From Azospirillum thiophilum (GTDB lineage Bacteria; Pseudomonadota; Alphaproteobacteria; Azospirillales; Azospirillaceae), in contig NZ_CP012401.1 of assembly GCF_001305595.1 (NCBI RefSeq), forward strand, positions 310,001 through 374,000: a stretch of DNA of 64,000 nucleotides, read 5' to 3'. The notes beneath the pieces were generated by a model that was not told where the DNA came from, ran no database searches, and worked only from the letters and a program-made list of their open reading frames with translations. A program made the translations under genes and the position numbers. Positions 1 to 11,592 of the stretch are shown here, one piece after another. Position 1 is the stretch's first letter. Each line of letters begins with the position of its first letter.

Positions 1-499
1 CGGTATCGTACTTGATACCCTTGCCCTTGTACGGCTCCGGCTTCTTCCAACCGCGGATCTCGGCGGCGACCTGGCCGACCTTGTGCTTGTCGTAGCCGCT
101 GACCGAGATGGCCGTCGGCTTGTCGCACTTGATCGTGATGCCGTCCGGAATCGGGTACTTCACGTCGTGCGAGAAGCCGAGCTGCATGACCAGCTCCTTC
201 CCCTGCACGGCCGCGCGGTAACCGACGCCGTTGATCTCGAGGTTGATCGTGTAGCCCTGGCTGACACCGGTGACCATGTTGTTGATCAGGGTGCGCGAGG
301 TTGCCCACATGGTGCGGGCGCGCTTGCTGTCATTTGCCGGCTTCACCACCACCTTGCCGTCTTCCAGCGAGGCGTTGATGTCGTCGACCAGGGTCAGGCT
401 GAGTTGCCCCAGCTTGCCCTTCGCCGTCACCTGCTGGCCGTCGACGTTAACGTCGACGCCAGCCGGGACCGGCACGGGATGCTTGCCAATGCGCGACAT
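1..499 (-). CDS. rplF: 50S ribosomal protein L6, 3' end missing
   Basis: This is large-subunit protein L6, which sits near the factor-binding base of the L7/L12 stalk. The reading frame begins MSRIGKHPVPVPAGVDV and contains the L6 signatures LINNMVTGVSQGY and GWKKPEPYKGKGIKY. About 166 codons are visible against a usual length near 177, so only the last dozen or so residues lie outside the window. An AAGGGGG ribosome-binding site is 8 nt before the ATG. It lies 13 nt downstream of rpsH in the spc part of the ribosomal cluster. Confidence 0.97.
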   Translation of the reverse strand, partial: MSRIGKHPVPVPAGVDVNVDGQQVTAKGKLGQLSLTLVDDINASLEDGKVVVKPANDSKRARTMWATSRTLINNMVTGVSQGYTINLEINGVGYRAAVQGKELVMQLGFSHDVKYPIPDGITIKCDKPTAISVSGYDKHKVGQVAAEIRGWKKPEPYKGKGIKYDT

Positions 500-512
500 C
501 TGCCAATCCCCC

Positions 513-911
513 TTAGAACACGCGGCAGAGGACTTCACCGCCGACATTGGCGGCGCGGGCCTCGTTGTCCGACATCACGCCGCGCGGGGTCGACAGGATC
601 GACAGACCGAGCCCGTTGTAGACACGGGGCAGGTCGGCGATCTTCGAATAGACGCGACGGCCGGGCTTCGACACACGGGCGATCTGCTTAATGACAGGCT
701 CGCCTTCGTGGTACTTCAGCTCGATCTTCAGGTTCTTGACGCCGGGACGCAGCTCTTCCTCGGACCAGCCGCGGATGAAGCCTTCGCGCTTCAGCACGTC
801 CAGGACGTTGACGCGCAACTTTGACGCCGGGGAAACCACAACGGACATGCGGGCGTGCTGACCGTTACGGATGCGGGTCAGCATATCGCCGAGCGGATCG
901 CTCAAAGACAT
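513..911 (-). CDS. rpsH: 30S ribosomal protein S8
   Basis: S8 is a primary 16S rRNA-binding protein of the small-subunit platform. In E. coli it is also the translational repressor of the spc operon. The 132-residue product starts [20 protein letters not shown] and ends with the diagnostic C-terminal region around [22 protein letters not shown]. Length is normal for the family. AAGGAGG lies 8 nt before the start codon. Autoregulation is known for E. coli; nothing here proves it for this genome. Confidence 0.98.
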   Translation of the reverse strand: MSLSDPLGDMLTRIRNGQHARMSVVVSPASKLRVNVLDVLKREGFIRGWSEEELRPGVKNLKIELKYHEGEPVIKQIARVSKPGRRVYSKIADLPRVYNGLGLSILSTPRGVMSDNEARAANVGGEVLCRVF

Positions 912-924
912 TCTCGGACCCTCC

Positions 925-1230
925 TTACCAGCTCGACTTCGTCATCCCCGGGATCTGGCCGGTCGAGGCCAGTTCGCGGAGGGTGACGCGGGACAGCTTG
1001 AACTTGCGATAGAACGCGCGCGGACGCCCGGTCAACTCGCAGCGGTTCCGGACGCGCACCTTCGAGGAGTTGCGCGGCAGTTCGGCCAGCTTGAGGCGGG
1101 CAGCGAATTGCTCTTCCGGCGGGAGGGTCTTGTCGTTCGCGATAGCCTTCAGCTTCGCACGCTTGTTCGCGTACTGCTTGGCCAGCTTGGCGCGACGCTT
1201 GTTCTTTTCGATGGCACTGGTCTTAGCCAT
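925..1230 (-). CDS. rpsN: 30S ribosomal protein S14, zinc-free type
   Basis: S14 helps form the small-subunit head. The 101-residue product carries the conserved [20 protein letters not shown] and [13 protein letters not shown] stretches. It lacks the paired CxxC motifs of the short, zinc-binding S14 form, so it is the long C-minus type usual in proteobacteria. The RBS GGAG is 7 nt upstream. It is flanked by rplE and rpsH with 13-15 nt gaps, as expected inside one transcript. Confidence 0.98.
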   Translation of the reverse strand: MAKTSAIEKNKRRAKLAKQYANKRAKLKAIANDKTLPPEEQFAARLKLAELPRNSSKVRVRNRCELTGRPRAFYRKFKLSRVTLRELASTGQIPGMTKSSW

Positions 1231-1245
1231 GGTCGTGCTCCAGCC

Positions 1246-1788
1246 TCAGCTCACGAACGGCATGTCGAAGCCCTTCAGGAGAGCCTTGGCTTCCTGATCG
1301 GTCTTCGCCGAGGTGACGATGATGATGTCCATGCCGCGGATCTGATCGATCTTGTCGTAATCGATCTCCGGGAAAATGATCTGCTCCTTGACACCCATGG
1401 CATAGTTGCCACGGCCGTCGAAGCTGTTCCCCGGGATACCGCGGAAGTCACGGACGCGCGGCAACGCGATCGTCACCAGACGGTCCAGGAACTCGTACAT
1501 GCGGTCGCTGCGCAGCGTGACCTTGCAGCCGATCGCCATGCCTTCGCGCAGCTTGAACTGGGCGATCGACTTGCGCGACTTGGTCACCACCGGCTTCTGA
1601 CCGGTGATGGCGGCCATCTCGGCCACGGCGAGCTGGATCTTCTTGGAGTCGGCGACAGCCTCGCCGACACCCATGTTGACCACGATCTTCTCGAGCCGCG
1701 GGACTTCCATGTCGTTCTTGTAGCCGAATTCCGACTTCAGAGCGGCGCGGATCTTGGAGGCGTAAACTTCTTTCAGACGTGCGGTCAT
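1246..1788 (-). CDS. rplE: 50S ribosomal protein L5
   Basis: L5 binds 5S rRNA and contacts S13 across the subunit bridge. The product reads [20 protein letters not shown] and ends [14 protein letters not shown], 180 residues, normal for L5. The frame stays open about 60 codons further upstream into rplX, but that extension ([12 protein letters not shown]...) is unlike any L5. The chosen ATG at 1788 has GAGGG at the right distance and leaves a 10-nt gap from rplX. Confidence 0.97.
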   Translation of the reverse strand: MTARLKEVYASKIRAALKSEFGYKNDMEVPRLEKIVVNMGVGEAVADSKKIQLAVAEMAAITGQKPVVTKSRKSIAQFKLREGMAIGCKVTLRSDRMYEFLDRLVTIALPRVRDFRGIPGNSFDGRGNYAMGVKEQIIFPEIDYDKIDQIRGMDIIIVTSAKTDQEAKALLKGFDMPFVS

Positions 1789-1798
1789 GCCCGGGCCC

Positions 1799-2116
1799 TC
1801 ACAGGTCAATGACTTCGCCGGACCGCTTGGCGACACGCACCTTGCGGCCATCCTCAAGGATCTTGAAACCGACGCGGGTCGGCTTGCCATCCTTGGGGTC
1901 GACGTGAGCGAGATTCGAGACGTTGATCGGCGCCTCCATCTCGATGATGCCACCCTGCGAGCGGGCGCTGGCACGCTGGTGCTTCTTCACCACGTTCACG
2001 CCCTGGACAACCGCACGGTTCTCCTTGGGAATGACGCGAAGCACCTCGCCGGTCTTGCCCTTGTCCTTGCCGGTCAGGACGACGACCTTGTCCTTGGTCT
2101 TGATCTTGGCGGCCAT
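1799..2116 (-). CDS. rplX: 50S ribosomal protein L24
   Basis: L24 is an assembly-initiating protein at the exit-tunnel rim. The 105-residue product has the N-terminal KOW motif ([20 protein letters not shown]) and the L24 signature [11 protein letters not shown]. The ATG at 2116 overlaps the rplN stop codon by one base (TGATG) and has GGAGG 7 nt upstream, so it is preferred to the GTG one codon earlier. The overlap suggests translational coupling to rplN. Confidence 0.97.
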   Translation of the reverse strand: MAAKIKTKDKVVVLTGKDKGKTGEVLRVIPKENRAVVQGVNVVKKHQRASARSQGGIIEMEAPINVSNLAHVDPKDGKPTRVGFKILEDGRKVRVAKRSGEVIDL

Positions 2117-2484
2117 CACAGCACCTCCGGCGCCAGCGAGATGATCTTCATGAACTTCTTGCCGCGAAGCTCACGAGTGACCGGCCCGAAGATACGGGTG
2201 CCGATCGGCTCACCCTGCTTGTTGATGAGCACGGCGGCGTTCCGGTCGAAACGGATCGCAGACCCGTCCTCCCGACGCAGTTCCTTCGCGGTGCGGACGA
2301 TGACGGCACGATGCACGTCGCCCTTCTTGACGCGGCCCTTCGGAATGGCCTCCTTGACCGAGACGACGATGACATCGCCCACGGTCGCGACCTTCCGCTT
2401 GGACCCGCCAAGCACCTTGATGCACTGCACCCGGCGCGCCCCGCTGTTATCGGCGACTTCCAGGTTGGTTTGCATCTGGATCAT
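2116..2484 (-). CDS. rplN: 50S ribosomal protein L14
   Basis: L14 binds 23S rRNA near the sarcin-ricin loop and helps form a bridge to 16S rRNA. The 122-residue sequence starts [20 protein letters not shown] and includes [19 protein letters not shown] and [13 protein letters not shown], all invariant family features. AAAGGTC is the probable RBS. The stop codon overlaps the rplX start. Confidence 0.98.
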   Translation of the reverse strand: MIQMQTNLEVADNSGARRVQCIKVLGGSKRKVATVGDVIVVSVKEAIPKGRVKKGDVHRAVIVRTAKELRREDGSAIRFDRNAAVLINKQGEPIGTRIFGPVTRELRGKKFMKIISLAPEVL

Positions 2485-2503
2485 GGTTTATGACCTTTCG
2501 TTA

Positions 2504-2758
2504 TCACGCGGCGCCGCTGTCGGCGGCGGACTCCGTCACGACCGTCCAACGCTTGGACTTGGAGATCGGACGGCACTCGATGATCGAAACGCTGTCGCCG
2601 ATCTTGAAGAGGTTGCCCTCATCATGGGCGGCGTACTTCTTCGACTGACGAATGAACTTCTTGTACACGGGGTGCATGACACGGCGCTCGACAAGAACCG
2701 TAACGGTCTTGTCGCACTTGTCGCTGACCACCGTGCCCTGCAGAACGCGGCGAGGCAT
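2504..2758 (-). CDS. rpsQ: 30S ribosomal protein S17
   Basis: S17 is an OB-fold primary binder of the 16S rRNA 5' domain. The 84-residue product starts [20 protein letters not shown] and contains [20 protein letters not shown] and the [18 protein letters not shown] signature. Length is normal. AAGGGGG lies before the ATG. The gene lies between rpmC and rplN with short gaps. Confidence 0.98.
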   Translation of the reverse strand: MPRRVLQGTVVSDKCDKTVTVLVERRVMHPVYKKFIRQSKKYAAHDEGNLFKIGDSVSIIECRPISKSKRWTVVTESAADSGAA

Positions 2759-2770
2759 GGATGATCCCCC

Positions 2771-2977
2771 TTACTTGCCGGCGTCGGCGGAGCGGGCGCG
2801 CTCGCCGATGATGGTCTTGATGCGGGCGATGTCGCGGCGCACCACGTTCACCCGCGCAGTGTTCTCCAGCTGGCCGGAGGCCTTCTGGAAACGCAGGTTG
2901 AACTGTTCCTTCTTGAGTTGGAGGAGCTGATCGTTCAGCTCGTCCGCACTCTTCGTACGAATGTCTACGGCCTTCAT
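2771..2977 (-). CDS. rpmC: 50S ribosomal protein L29
   Basis: L29 is a two-helix protein next to L23 at the tunnel exit, where nascent-chain factors dock. The 68-residue product has the family core [20 protein letters not shown] followed by a short basic tail. Its ATG overlaps the rplP stop codon (ATGA), so the two are probably translationally coupled. A GAGGAG site precedes the start. Confidence 0.97.
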   Translation of the reverse strand: MKAVDIRTKSADELNDQLLQLKKEQFNLRFQKASGQLENTARVNVVRRDIARIKTIIGERARSADAGK

Positions 2978-3405
2978 GCCGCGGTCTCCTCGACCCCGCC
3001 CAGGCGGGTCACCAGCTTCACCTTGATCGGCAGCTTCGCGGCCGCCAGAGCGAAGGCGGTTTTTGCCACATCGGCGGGTACGCCGTCCAGCTCAAACAGG
3101 ATGCGACCCGGCTTGACGCGGGCCGCCCAGTACTCCGGCGAACCCTTACCGGAGCCCATGCGGACTTCGGCGGGCTTGGTGGAGACGGGGAGATCCGGGA
3201 AAACGCGGATCCAGACGCGACCCTGACGCTTCATCGCGCGGGTGATCGCGCGGCGGGCCGCCTCGATCTGCCGGGCGGTGATGCGCTCCGGCTCCAGGGC
3301 CTTGAGGCCGAAGGAGCCGAAGTTCAGATCGGTACCGCCCTTGGCGTTGCCGTGGATGCGGCCCTTGTGGGCCTTGCGGTATTTCGTGCGCTTGGGAGAA
3401 AGCAT
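2974..3405 (-). CDS. rplP: 50S ribosomal protein L16
   Basis: L16 organises the A-site side of the peptidyl-transferase region. The 143-residue product starts [20 protein letters not shown] and carries [20 protein letters not shown] plus [18 protein letters not shown], the L16 signature. It is a few residues longer than most (about 137) because of its C-terminal tail, which ends [20 protein letters not shown] is present. Confidence 0.98.
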   Translation of the reverse strand: MLSPKRTKYRKAHKGRIHGNAKGGTDLNFGSFGLKALEPERITARQIEAARRAITRAMKRQGRVWIRVFPDLPVSTKPAEVRMGSGKGSPEYWAARVKPGRILFELDGVPADVAKTAFALAAAKLPIKVKLVTRLGGVEETAA

Positions 3406-3417
3406 CGCTCGGCCCCT

Positions 3418-4167
3418 TTACTCGCGTTCGGAGCGCTCGGAGCGCTCGCGACGGTCGCGGCGATCGTGACGATCGCGGCGCGGCTCGCCGTCGGTCGACA
3501 CCGGCTCGGAACCCATGCGCTTGTCCTGCGCCATCGGGTCGTGAGCCATGACCTCGCCCTTGAACACCCACACCTTGACACCGCAGGTGCCGTAGGTGGT
3601 CTTGGCGGTGCCCACACCGTAATCGATGTCGGCACGCAGGGTGTGCAACGGAACGCGGCCCTCGCGGTACCACTCCATGCGGGCGATCTCAGCCCCGCCC
3701 AGACGGCCGGAGCAGTTGATCCGGATGCCCTGGGCGCCCAGGCGCATGGCGGACTGCACGGCGCGCTTCATGGCACGGCGGAACGCCACGCGGCGCTCCA
3801 GCTGGCTGGCGATGTTCTCGGCGATGAGCCGGGCGTCGATTTCCGGCTTGCGGATCTCGACGATGTTCAGGCTCACCTCGCTGCCGGTCATCTTCGACAG
3901 CTCTTGACGCAGCTTCTCGATGTCCGCGCCCTTCTTGCCGATCACCACGCCCGGACGGGCCGAGTGGATGGTGATGCGGGCCTTCTTGGCCGGACGCTCG
4001 ATGACGACGCGAGACACGCCGGCCTGCTGCAGGCGACCCTGCAGATAGCCGCGCAGCTTCAGGTCCTGGTGCAGCAGGTTGGCGTAGTCGCGCTTGGCGA
4101 ACCAACGGCTGTCCCAGGTCCGGTTGATGCCGAGGCGCAGCCCAATCGGATTGATTTTCTGACCCAT
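3418..4167 (-). CDS. rpsC: 30S ribosomal protein S3
   Basis: S3 lines the mRNA entry channel and contributes to helicase activity there. The 249-residue product has the N-terminal [20 protein letters not shown], the KH-domain motif [20 protein letters not shown] and the C-terminal [11 protein letters not shown]. The last 40 residues are a low-complexity Arg/Glu/Ser tail ([20 protein letters not shown]), longer than in E. coli but common in alphaproteobacteria. Its start overlaps the rplV stop by one base. Confidence 0.98.
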   Translation of the reverse strand: MGQKINPIGLRLGINRTWDSRWFAKRDYANLLHQDLKLRGYLQGRLQQAGVSRVVIERPAKKARITIHSARPGVVIGKKGADIEKLRQELSKMTGSEVSLNIVEIRKPEIDARLIAENIASQLERRVAFRRAMKRAVQSAMRLGAQGIRINCSGRLGGAEIARMEWYREGRVPLHTLRADIDYGVGTAKTTYGTCGVKVWVFKGEVMAHDPMAQDKRMGSEPVSTDGEPRRDRHDRRDRRERSERSERE

Positions 4168-4562
4168 TACTCGGCCCCTTCGGCAACGGCGGCGTCACGC
4201 TCGCGAACGATGATCGTCAGGTTGCTGAACAGCTTCTCAACCCGGGCGCCGCGACCGCGGGCACGGGCATGGAAGCGCTTCATCACCAGAGCGCGGCCAA
4301 CGGTCGCCGACGACACGTAGAGACGGTCGACGTCGAGCTGATGGTTGTTCTCGGCGTTCGCGATCGCGGCCTGCAGAACCTTCTTCACCTCGCCGGCGAT
4401 GCGGCGCTTGGAGAAGGTCAACTCGGCCACGGCGCGGCTGGCATCCATGTTCCGGATCAGCTGGGCGACGAGGTTGAGCTTCCGCGGGCTGGTGCGGATC
4501 ATCGGATTGCGGGCCAGAGCCTCGTTCTCCGCGACCCGGCTGGGGTTGGCAGACTTGCCCAT
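4167..4562 (-). CDS. rplV: 50S ribosomal protein L22
   Basis: L22 spans the large subunit and its loop lines the exit tunnel near the macrolide site. The 131-residue product has the conserved [35 protein letters not shown] and [20 protein letters not shown]. No deletion is visible in the tunnel loop region. RBS GAGGAAG precedes the start. A short N-terminal extension ([14 protein letters not shown]) is typical of this clade. Confidence 0.98.
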   Translation of the reverse strand: MGKSANPSRVAENEALARNPMIRTSPRKLNLVAQLIRNMDASRAVAELTFSKRRIAGEVKKVLQAAIANAENNHQLDVDRLYVSSATVGRALVMKRFHARARGRGARVEKLFSNLTIIVRERDAAVAEGAE

Positions 4563-4565
4563 GGC

Positions 4566-4844
4566 TTACTTCCTCTTCGCCTTCTTGTCCGCCGCGTGGC
4601 CATAGAAGGTCCGCGTCGGAGCGAACTCGCCGAACTTGTGACCGATCATGTGTTCGGTGACGAGAACCGGCAGGAACTTGTGGCCGTTGTAGACGCCGAA
4701 CGTCAGACCGACGAACTGCGGCAGGATGGTCGAACGACGCGACCAGATCTTGATGATCTCGTTGCGGCCCGAAGCCCGGCTCTTGTCCGCCTTCTTCAGC
4801 AGATAGCCGTCGACGAACGGGCCCTTCCAAACGGAGCGTGCCAT
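4566..4844 (-). CDS. rpsS: 30S ribosomal protein S19
   Basis: S19 is a small-subunit head protein near the A site and binds with S13. The 92-residue product starts [20 protein letters not shown] and contains [20 protein letters not shown] and [12 protein letters not shown], diagnostic for S19. Length is exactly typical. AAGGAGG lies 8 nt upstream of the ATG, one of the better ribosome-binding sites in this operon. Confidence 0.98.
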   Translation of the reverse strand: MARSVWKGPFVDGYLLKKADKSRASGRNEIIKIWSRRSTILPQFVGLTFGVYNGHKFLPVLVTEHMIGHKFGEFAPTRTFYGHAADKKAKRK

Positions 4845-4856
4845 CGTTCGACCTCC

Positions 4857-5684
4857 TTACTTCGAATGACGGCGGCGCAGGATCAGGCCGTCCGTCTTCT
4901 TGTTGTGACGCGTCTTCTTGCCCTTGGTCGGCTTGCCCCACGGGGTGACCGGATGACGGCCGCCCGAGGTGCGACCTTCACCACCGCCGTGCGGGTGGTC
5001 GATCGGGTTCATGGCGACGCCACGGACCGAAGGACGCTTGCCCAGCCAGCGGTTGCGACCGGCCTTGCCAAGGTTGGTGTTCATCTGGTCGGGGTTCGAC
5101 ACCGCGCCCAGGGTCGCCATGCACTCGCCGCGCACCACGCGAAGCTCGCCTGACGGCAGCTTCAGCTGGGCGTAGCCGCCATCGCGGCCGACGAGCTGGA
5201 GGTAGGTGCCCGCGGAGCGCGCGACCTGACCACCCTTGCCCGCCTTCAGCTCGACGTTGTGCACGATCGAGCCGACCGGAATGTTCCGCAGCGGCATGGC
5301 GTTGCCGGGCTTCACATCGACCTTCTCGCCCGACACGACGGTGTCGCCGACCTTCAGGCGCTGCGGCGCCAGGATGTAGGACAGCGTCCCGTCCTGGTAC
5401 TTGATCAGCGCGATGAAAGCGGTGCGGTTCGGATCGTATTCCAGCCGCTCGACGACGGCCGGGATGTCGAACTTGCGACGCTTGAAGTCCACCAGACGGT
5501 AGACGCGCTTGTGACCGCCACCCATCCGGCGCGCGGTGATGCGGCCGGTGTTGTTGCGGCCGCCGGACTTGGTCAGGCCCTCGGTGAGGGTCTTGACCGG
5601 CTTGCCCTTCCACAGCTCCGAGCGGTCGACGATGACCAACTGGCGGAGCGACGGAGTAATCGGGCGGTATTGCTTCAGAGCCAT
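4857..5684 (-). CDS. rplB: 50S ribosomal protein L2
   Basis: L2 is a core large-subunit protein needed for subunit association and peptidyl-transferase structure. The 275-residue product starts [20 protein letters not shown]. It carries [20 protein letters not shown] and the near-universal block [20 protein letters not shown], which includes the histidine proposed to matter for peptidyl transfer. Length and both ends match the family. Confidence 0.99.
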   Translation of the reverse strand: MALKQYRPITPSLRQLVIVDRSELWKGKPVKTLTEGLTKSGGRNNTGRITARRMGGGHKRVYRLVDFKRRKFDIPAVVERLEYDPNRTAFIALIKYQDGTLSYILAPQRLKVGDTVVSGEKVDVKPGNAMPLRNIPVGSIVHNVELKAGKGGQVARSAGTYLQLVGRDGGYAQLKLPSGELRVVRGECMATLGAVSNPDQMNTNLGKAGRNRWLGKRPSVRGVAMNPIDHPHGGGEGRTSGGRHPVTPWGKPTKGKKTRHNKKTDGLILRRRHSK

Positions 5685-5700
5685 CGGATCACACTCCCGC

Positions 5701-6018
5701 TCAGATGCCCGTGGTCACGTCGATCTTGTTACCCTCGGCGAGGGTGACGACGGCCTTCTTGAAGTCCGAGCGACGGCCGATGGTGCCGCGGAACCGCTTG
5801 GTCTTGCCCTTGGAAACCAGGGTGTTGACCGCGGTCACCTTGACGTTGAAGAGACCTTCAACGGCGGCCTTGATCTCCGGCTTGGAGGCCGTGAGCGGCA
5901 CGCGGAACGTGACCTGGTTGTGCTCCGACACCAACGTCGACTTCTCGGTGATGACGGGAGCGAGGATCAGGTCGTACATCCGCTCCTGGCTCACCGCAGG
6001 TTTCGACTGCTTGCTCAT
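5701..6018 (-). CDS. rplW: 50S ribosomal protein L23
   Basis: L23 lies at the tunnel exit and is the docking point for trigger factor and SRP. The 105-residue product contains the family core [20 protein letters not shown] and [20 protein letters not shown], then [20 protein letters not shown]. Its start overlaps the rplD stop (ATGA), indicating coupling. GGAGG is found 10 nt before the ATG, inside the 3' end of rplD. Confidence 0.98.
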   Translation of the reverse strand: MSKQSKPAVSQERMYDLILAPVITEKSTLVSEHNQVTFRVPLTASKPEIKAAVEGLFNVKVTAVNTLVSKGKTKRFRGTIGRRSDFKKAVVTLAEGNKIDVTTGI

Positions 6019-6635
6019 TTCAGGCGAGCCTCCAGTTGCTCGACCGCGTTGCGGGTCAGGACCAGCGTATCGCGGCGGAGAATGTCGTAGACGTTCGCGC
6101 CCTGCTCCGGCAGCACGTCGATCAGCGGGATGTTGCGCGAAGCCTTGGCGAAGTTGTCGTCCAGGTTCGAGCCGTCGATGATCAGTGCCGAAGTCAGGCC
6201 GAGGGTGGCGAGACGGGCCACCAGATCCTTGGTCTTGTGGGTCTCGGCGGCCGCGGCCTCCAGGACGATCAGCTTGCCCTCGGCGACCTTGGCCGACAGG
6301 GCGGTCTTGAGCGCCAGCTTGCGGACCTTCTTGGTCAGATCATGGGCGTGCGAGCGCACGACCGGACCGAAGATGGTCGCACCGCCGCGGAACTGCGGCG
6401 AACGGATGGAGCCCTGGCGAGCGCGACCGGTGCCCTTCTGCGAATAGGGCTTCTTGGTCGTGCCCCTGATCTCGCTGATGCCCTTGGTCTTATGGTTGCC
6501 GGAGCGGCGCTTGGCCAGCTGCCAGTTCACCATGCGGGCCAGCAGGTCGGTGCGGGTCGGAAGACCGAACACGGCTTCCGACAGCTCGATCTCGCCGACG
6601 GCCTCGTTGTTCAGATTCTTGATCGTGGCCTTCAT
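6015..6635 (-). CDS. rplD: 50S ribosomal protein L4
   Basis: L4 has a long loop reaching the exit tunnel. In E. coli it also represses its own S10 operon by transcription attenuation. The product (206 residues from [20 protein letters not shown]) has the loop sequence [20 protein letters not shown]. The ATG at 6635 is chosen because GGAG lies 8 nt before it. An in-frame GTG three codons upstream overlaps the rplC stop but has no better site. Tunnel-loop residues look intact. Confidence 0.96.
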   Translation of the reverse strand: MKATIKNLNNEAVGEIELSEAVFGLPTRTDLLARMVNWQLAKRRSGNHKTKGISEIRGTTKKPYSQKGTGRARQGSIRSPQFRGGATIFGPVVRSHAHDLTKKVRKLALKTALSAKVAEGKLIVLEAAAAETHKTKDLVARLATLGLTSALIIDGSNLDDNFAKASRNIPLIDVLPEQGANVYDILRRDTLVLTRNAVEQLEARLK

Positions 6636-6640
6636 GGCGC

Positions 6641-7351
6641 TCACTCCTGCGTCTCGGCCGGGGCTTCCGCCGCCGGAGCAGACTTGATGCCGGCCGGGAA
6701 GGGCAGTCCTTCCGGAGCCTTCTTCTTGACCGCATCACGGATGCGCAGCCAGCCGCCCTCGGCGCCCGGGACGGCGCCCTTGAGCAGGATCAGGCCGCGC
6801 TCTTCATCGACCGACACGACCTGGAGGTTCAGGACCGTGACCTTCTCGTCACCGAGATGGCCGGCCATCTTCTTGTTCTTGAAGACCTTGCCGGGATCCT
6901 GACGGTTGCCCGTCGAACCGTGCGAGCGGTGCGACACCGACACGCCGTGCGTGGCGCGCAGACCACCGAAGTTCCACCGCTTCATCGCACCGGCAAAGCC
7001 CTTGCCGATGGAAGTGCCGGTGACGTCGACGAACTGGCCGGCGACGAAGTGGGCAGCCGACAGCTCGGCGCCAACCTCGATCAGGGCATCGGCATCGACG
7101 CGGAACTCGACCAGCTTGCGCTTGGGCTCCACGCGCGCCTTGGCGAAATGCCCGCGCTCAGGCTTGTTGACGTTCTTGACCTTGATGGCGCCCGCGCCGA
7201 GCTGGACGGCGGTGTAGCCATCCTTGTCCTCGGTACGAACGGCGACGACCTGGCAGCTGTCGACTTTCAGCACAGTGACCGGAACATGCTGGCCGTCGTC
7301 CGTGAAGACGCGGGTCATGCCGAGCTTCTGCGCGATCAAACCGGATCGCAT
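6641..7351 (-). CDS. rplC: 50S ribosomal protein L3
   Basis: L3 initiates large-subunit assembly and its loop reaches the peptidyl-transferase centre. The 236-residue product starts [20 protein letters not shown] and has the conserved [20 protein letters not shown] and [20 protein letters not shown] regions. The C-terminal tail is Ala/Pro/Glu rich and about 20 residues longer than in E. coli. RBS AGGAG lies upstream; the gene follows rpsJ after a 60-nt gap. Confidence 0.98.
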   Translation of the reverse strand: MRSGLIAQKLGMTRVFTDDGQHVPVTVLKVDSCQVVAVRTEDKDGYTAVQLGAGAIKVKNVNKPERGHFAKARVEPKRKLVEFRVDADALIEVGAELSAAHFVAGQFVDVTGTSIGKGFAGAMKRWNFGGLRATHGVSVSHRSHGSTGNRQDPGKVFKNKKMAGHLGDEKVTVLNLQVVSVDEERGLILLKGAVPGAEGGWLRIRDAVKKKAPEGLPFPAGIKSAPAAEAPAETQE

Positions 7352-7411
7352 TGTTCTTTATCTCCTGACCAGGGACGTCCGCGAATGGAGAGGTCCCTTA
7401 CCAACCAAAAA

Positions 7412-7720
<309 letters not shown>

Positions 7721-7878
7721 GTCCAAACGTCCCTTGCACCTTTTAGCGATGACGCGGACGCGTCACCGGAACTCCACGAGCTTGCTTGCGGCACATCGTC
7801 GACAGCGCAAAGCCGCGCGCCGATCCACCGAAGCGGGGCCGACGGGCGACACTGTGACCGATGCGACGATCCGATACG
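7721..7878 (-). promoter_or_regulatory. S10 operon leader and promoter region
   Basis: After the tuf terminator the S10 genes need their own promoter, so it should lie in this stretch; I could not pick one -35/-10 pair with confidence. A perfect 7-bp inverted repeat (TGACGCG, 2-nt spacer, CGCGTCA; 7750-7765) lies about 30 nt before the rpsJ start. In E. coli L4 acts on the S10 leader; whether this hairpin does the same is inference. Confidence 0.4.
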
Positions 7879-7920
7879 AAAAAGAACATCCCCTGCGCGG
7901 GCGGCGCAAAGGGGATGTTC
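7879..7920 (-). terminator. Rho-independent terminator of tuf copy 1
   Basis: Read on the minus strand, GAACATCCCC pairs perfectly with GGGGATGTTC (arms 7884-7893 and 7911-7920) around a GC-rich loop. TTTTT follows at once (7883-7879). It lies about 340 nt after the tuf stop and 160 nt before rpsJ, so it separates the str unit from the S10 unit. Confidence 0.85.
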
Positions 7921-8035
7921 CGTTCAGCAGACGGCGCACCTCCCGAAGGGGCGCGCCTTTGCCGTTCGTCTCGGGCTGCGTCTAGGCCGAAGCTGCCTAC
8001 CACCAACCCAAAATCCAGAGGGCGTAATCTCTAGG

Positions 8036-8114
8036 CGTTCAACGCCCGCCTGTCAATCCTGAATCTCCCCCCGGACGGAGGAAGCCTGATCGACAGGCGG
8101 GCGGCCATTGAACG
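8036..8114. repeat. Long interrupted inverted repeat between tuf and rpsJ
   Basis: The arms are CGTTCAACGCCCGCCTGTC (8036-8054) and its complement at 8092-8114. They pair over 12 bp, then a 4-nt bulge, then 7 bp. The 37-nt loop contains a short CTCC/GGAG stem. It lies in the 3' untranslated region between the tuf stop and its terminator. No ORF or transposase is seen here. It could be an mRNA-end structure or a small miniature repeat; no second copy is visible in this window. Confidence 0.55.
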
Positions 8115-8224
8115 CCGACGCCCGATGGCTAGAACCGGGGCGGGCCGCCCGCCCTGCTTGCGCTGTGCGGACGACCCGTCTCATACAACCGGCGGCCGGA
8201 CCGACCGGACACCCTACCCTACCA

Positions 8225-8258
8225 GATGCTGCCGCCGTCGCGAGACGGCAGCAGCATC
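8225..8258 (-). terminator. Stem-loop directly after tuf stop codon
   Basis: A 15-bp stem (GATGCTGCCGCCGTC with GACGGCAGCAGCATC, one G-U pair) with a 4-nt GCGA loop begins 6 nt after the tuf stop. There is no U-tract, so it may act as a 3'-end stabiliser or pause site rather than a complete intrinsic terminator. A T-tailed terminator lies further downstream at 7879-7920. Confidence 0.55.
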
Positions 8259-8263
8259 GGTCA

Positions 8264-9454
<1,191 letters not shown>

Positions 9455-9492
9455 GGGTTGGTCTCTCCGTTTCTCAATCGTTCCAGCGGTCT

Positions 9493-11565
9493 TCAGGCCA
9501 CCTTGGCGCGGACCCCGTCCGCGATGGCCTGTGGCACCGGCTCGTAATGGTCGAACTGCATGCTGTACTGCGCGCGGCCCTGACTCATGGAGCGCAGGGA
9601 ATTCACATAACCGAACATGGCCGCCAAGGGAACCAGTCCCGTGACGATGCGCGCGTTGCCGCGCTGGTCCATGCCGGTGATCTGCCCGCGGCGACCGTTC
9701 AGGTCGCCGATGACGTCGCCCATATAGTCGTCCGGCGTGATGATTTCGACCCGCATCAGCGGTTCGAGCAACGTCGGAGCGGCTTTTGTCATCGCCTCCC
9801 GGAAGGCGGCCCGCGCCGCCAGCTCGAAGGCGAGCGGCGAGGAATCGACATCGTGCGTCTCGCCGCCGGTCAGCGTCACCTTGAGGTCGACGACCGGGTA
9901 GCCGGCGACCACGCCGGCATCCTTCGCCGCCTCCAGCCCGCGCTGCACGCCGGCGGCGAACTCGCGGGGCAGCGCCGAAGCGCGGTTCTCGAAGACGAAG
10001 CCCGCGCCGCGCCCAAGCGCTTCCACCGAAAGCACCACCCGGGCGAACTGGGCGCGGTCGCCGGACTGGCGGGCGTGGACATGGTCGATGTCGGCCGAGC
10101 GCTGCACGGTCTCGCGATAGGCGACCTTGGGTGCCCCGACCGCGGCATCGACGCGGAACTCGCGTTTCATCCGGTCGACGATGACGTCGAGATGCAGCTC
10201 GCCCATGCCGCGGATCAGGGTCTGGCCGCTCTCGCGGTCGACCGAGACCCGCATCGACGGATCCTCATGGCCCAACCGGTTCAGCGCCGCCGCCATCCGG
10301 TCATGGTCGGCATCCGTCCGCGGTTCGACCACGATCTCGATCACCGGCTCGGGAACGTCAAGCCGCTCCAGCACGATCGGCCGGGCCGGATCGCACAGCG
10401 TGTCGCCGGTGGCGGTGTGCTCCAGCCCGGCGAAGGCAACGATGTCGCCGGTGTGGGCGCGCTCGATGTCCTCGCGGCTGTTGGCATGCATCAGCAGCAT
10501 GCGGCCGATCTTCTCGCGCTCGCCCTTGACCGGATTGAGCAGCCAGTCGCCGACGCTGGCGGTGCCGGAATAGATGCGGCAGAAGGTGAGCGTCCCGACA
10601 TAGGGGTCGTTCATCGCCTTGAAGGCCAGACCGGCAAAGGGGGCGCTGTCGTTGGCCGCCCGCTCCTCCGCCTGGCCGCCACTCAGGGCGTGGCCCTTGA
10701 CCGAGCCGATGTCGTTCGGCGCCGGCAGGAAATCGACGACGGCGTCCAGCATCGGCTGGATGCCCTTGTTGCGGAAGGCCGAGCCGCAGAGCACCGGGAC
10801 CAGCGCGCCGGAAATCGTGCCCTTCCGTATCAGGGCGCGCAGGGCAGCAGGCGCTGGCTCCTCGCCGCGGTCCAGATAGGCGGTCATGGCGGCCTCGTCG
10901 AGGTCGAGCACGGCCTCCAGGAGAGCCTGACGGGCATCCGCGGCCGGTCCGGCCAGATCCTCGGGAATATCGGTGTGTTCGAATTCTGCGCCGAGCGTCT
11001 CGGCCTTCCAGACCGTCGTCCGCATCTCGACCAGATCGACGACGCCGGAAAAACCGGATTCGACGCCGATGGGGAGTTGCAGCACCAGCGGTGCGACACC
11101 GAGCCGGTCGGCCATCATCGCGACGCAAGCCGCGAAATCCGCCCCGACGCGGTCCATCTTGTTGACGAAGGCCATGCGCGGCACGCCGTACTTGTCGGCC
11201 TGCCGCCACACGGTTTCCGTCTGTGGCTCGACCCCCGCGACCGCATCGAAGATGGCGACTGCGCCATCCAGGACCCGCAGCGACCGTTCGACCTCGATGG
11301 TGAAGTCGACGTGGCCGGGCGTGTCGATGATGTTGATGCGGTGGTCGCGCCAGAAACAGGTCGTCGCCGCCGAGGTGATGGTGATGCCCCGTTCCTGCTC
11401 CTGCTCCATCCAGTCCATGACGGCGGTGCCGTCATGGACCTCGCCCATGCGATAGGACTTGCCGGTATAGAACAGGATGCGCTCGGTCGTCGTCGTCTTG
11501 CCGGCATCGATGTGGGCCATGATGCCGATGTTGCGGTAACGGTCGAGGGCGTGCGAACGGGGCAT
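9493..11565 (-). CDS. fusA: Elongation factor G
   Basis: EF-G is the GTPase that drives translocation and, with RRF, recycles ribosomes. The 690-residue product has the P-loop [30 protein letters not shown], and domain IV and V sequences around [20 protein letters not shown]. Length matches canonical EF-G (about 692). Some normally conserved spots vary (for example KVAYRETV), but no deletion or lost GTPase motif is seen. It follows rpsG by 27 nt. The RBS is weak. Confidence 0.97.
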   Translation of the reverse strand: MPRSHALDRYRNIGIMAHIDAGKTTTTERILFYTGKSYRMGEVHDGTAVMDWMEQEQERGITITSAATTCFWRDHRINIIDTPGHVDFTIEVERSLRVLDGAVAIFDAVAGVEPQTETVWRQADKYGVPRMAFVNKMDRVGADFAACVAMMADRLGVAPLVLQLPIGVESGFSGVVDLVEMRTTVWKAETLGAEFEHTDIPEDLAGPAADARQALLEAVLDLDEAAMTAYLDRGEEPAPAALRALIRKGTISGALVPVLCGSAFRNKGIQPMLDAVVDFLPAPNDIGSVKGHALSGGQAEERAANDSAPFAGLAFKAMNDPYVGTLTFCRIYSGTASVGDWLLNPVKGEREKIGRMLLMHANSREDIERAHTGDIVAFAGLEHTATGDTLCDPARPIVLERLDVPEPVIEIVVEPRTDADHDRMAAALNRLGHEDPSMRVSVDRESGQTLIRGMGELHLDVIVDRMKREFRVDAAVGAPKVAYRETVQRSADIDHVHARQSGDRAQFARVVLSVEALGRGAGFVFENRASALPREFAAGVQRGLEAAKDAGVVAGYPVVDLKVTLTGGETHDVDSSPLAFELAARAAFREAMTKAAPTLLEPLMRVEIITPDDYMGDVIGDLNGRRGQITGMDQRGNARIVTGLVPLAAMFGYVNSLRSMSQGRAQYSMQFDHYEPVPQAIADGVRAKVA

Positions 11566-11592
11566 GCAAAATCACCAGGAGAGGCGTTAACC

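Noticed and set aside
1789-1974. Upstream extension of rplE
   Set aside because: The open frame continues 62 codons into rplX but the residues are unlike L5, and a good RBS and the universal MTARLKE-type start lie at 1788.
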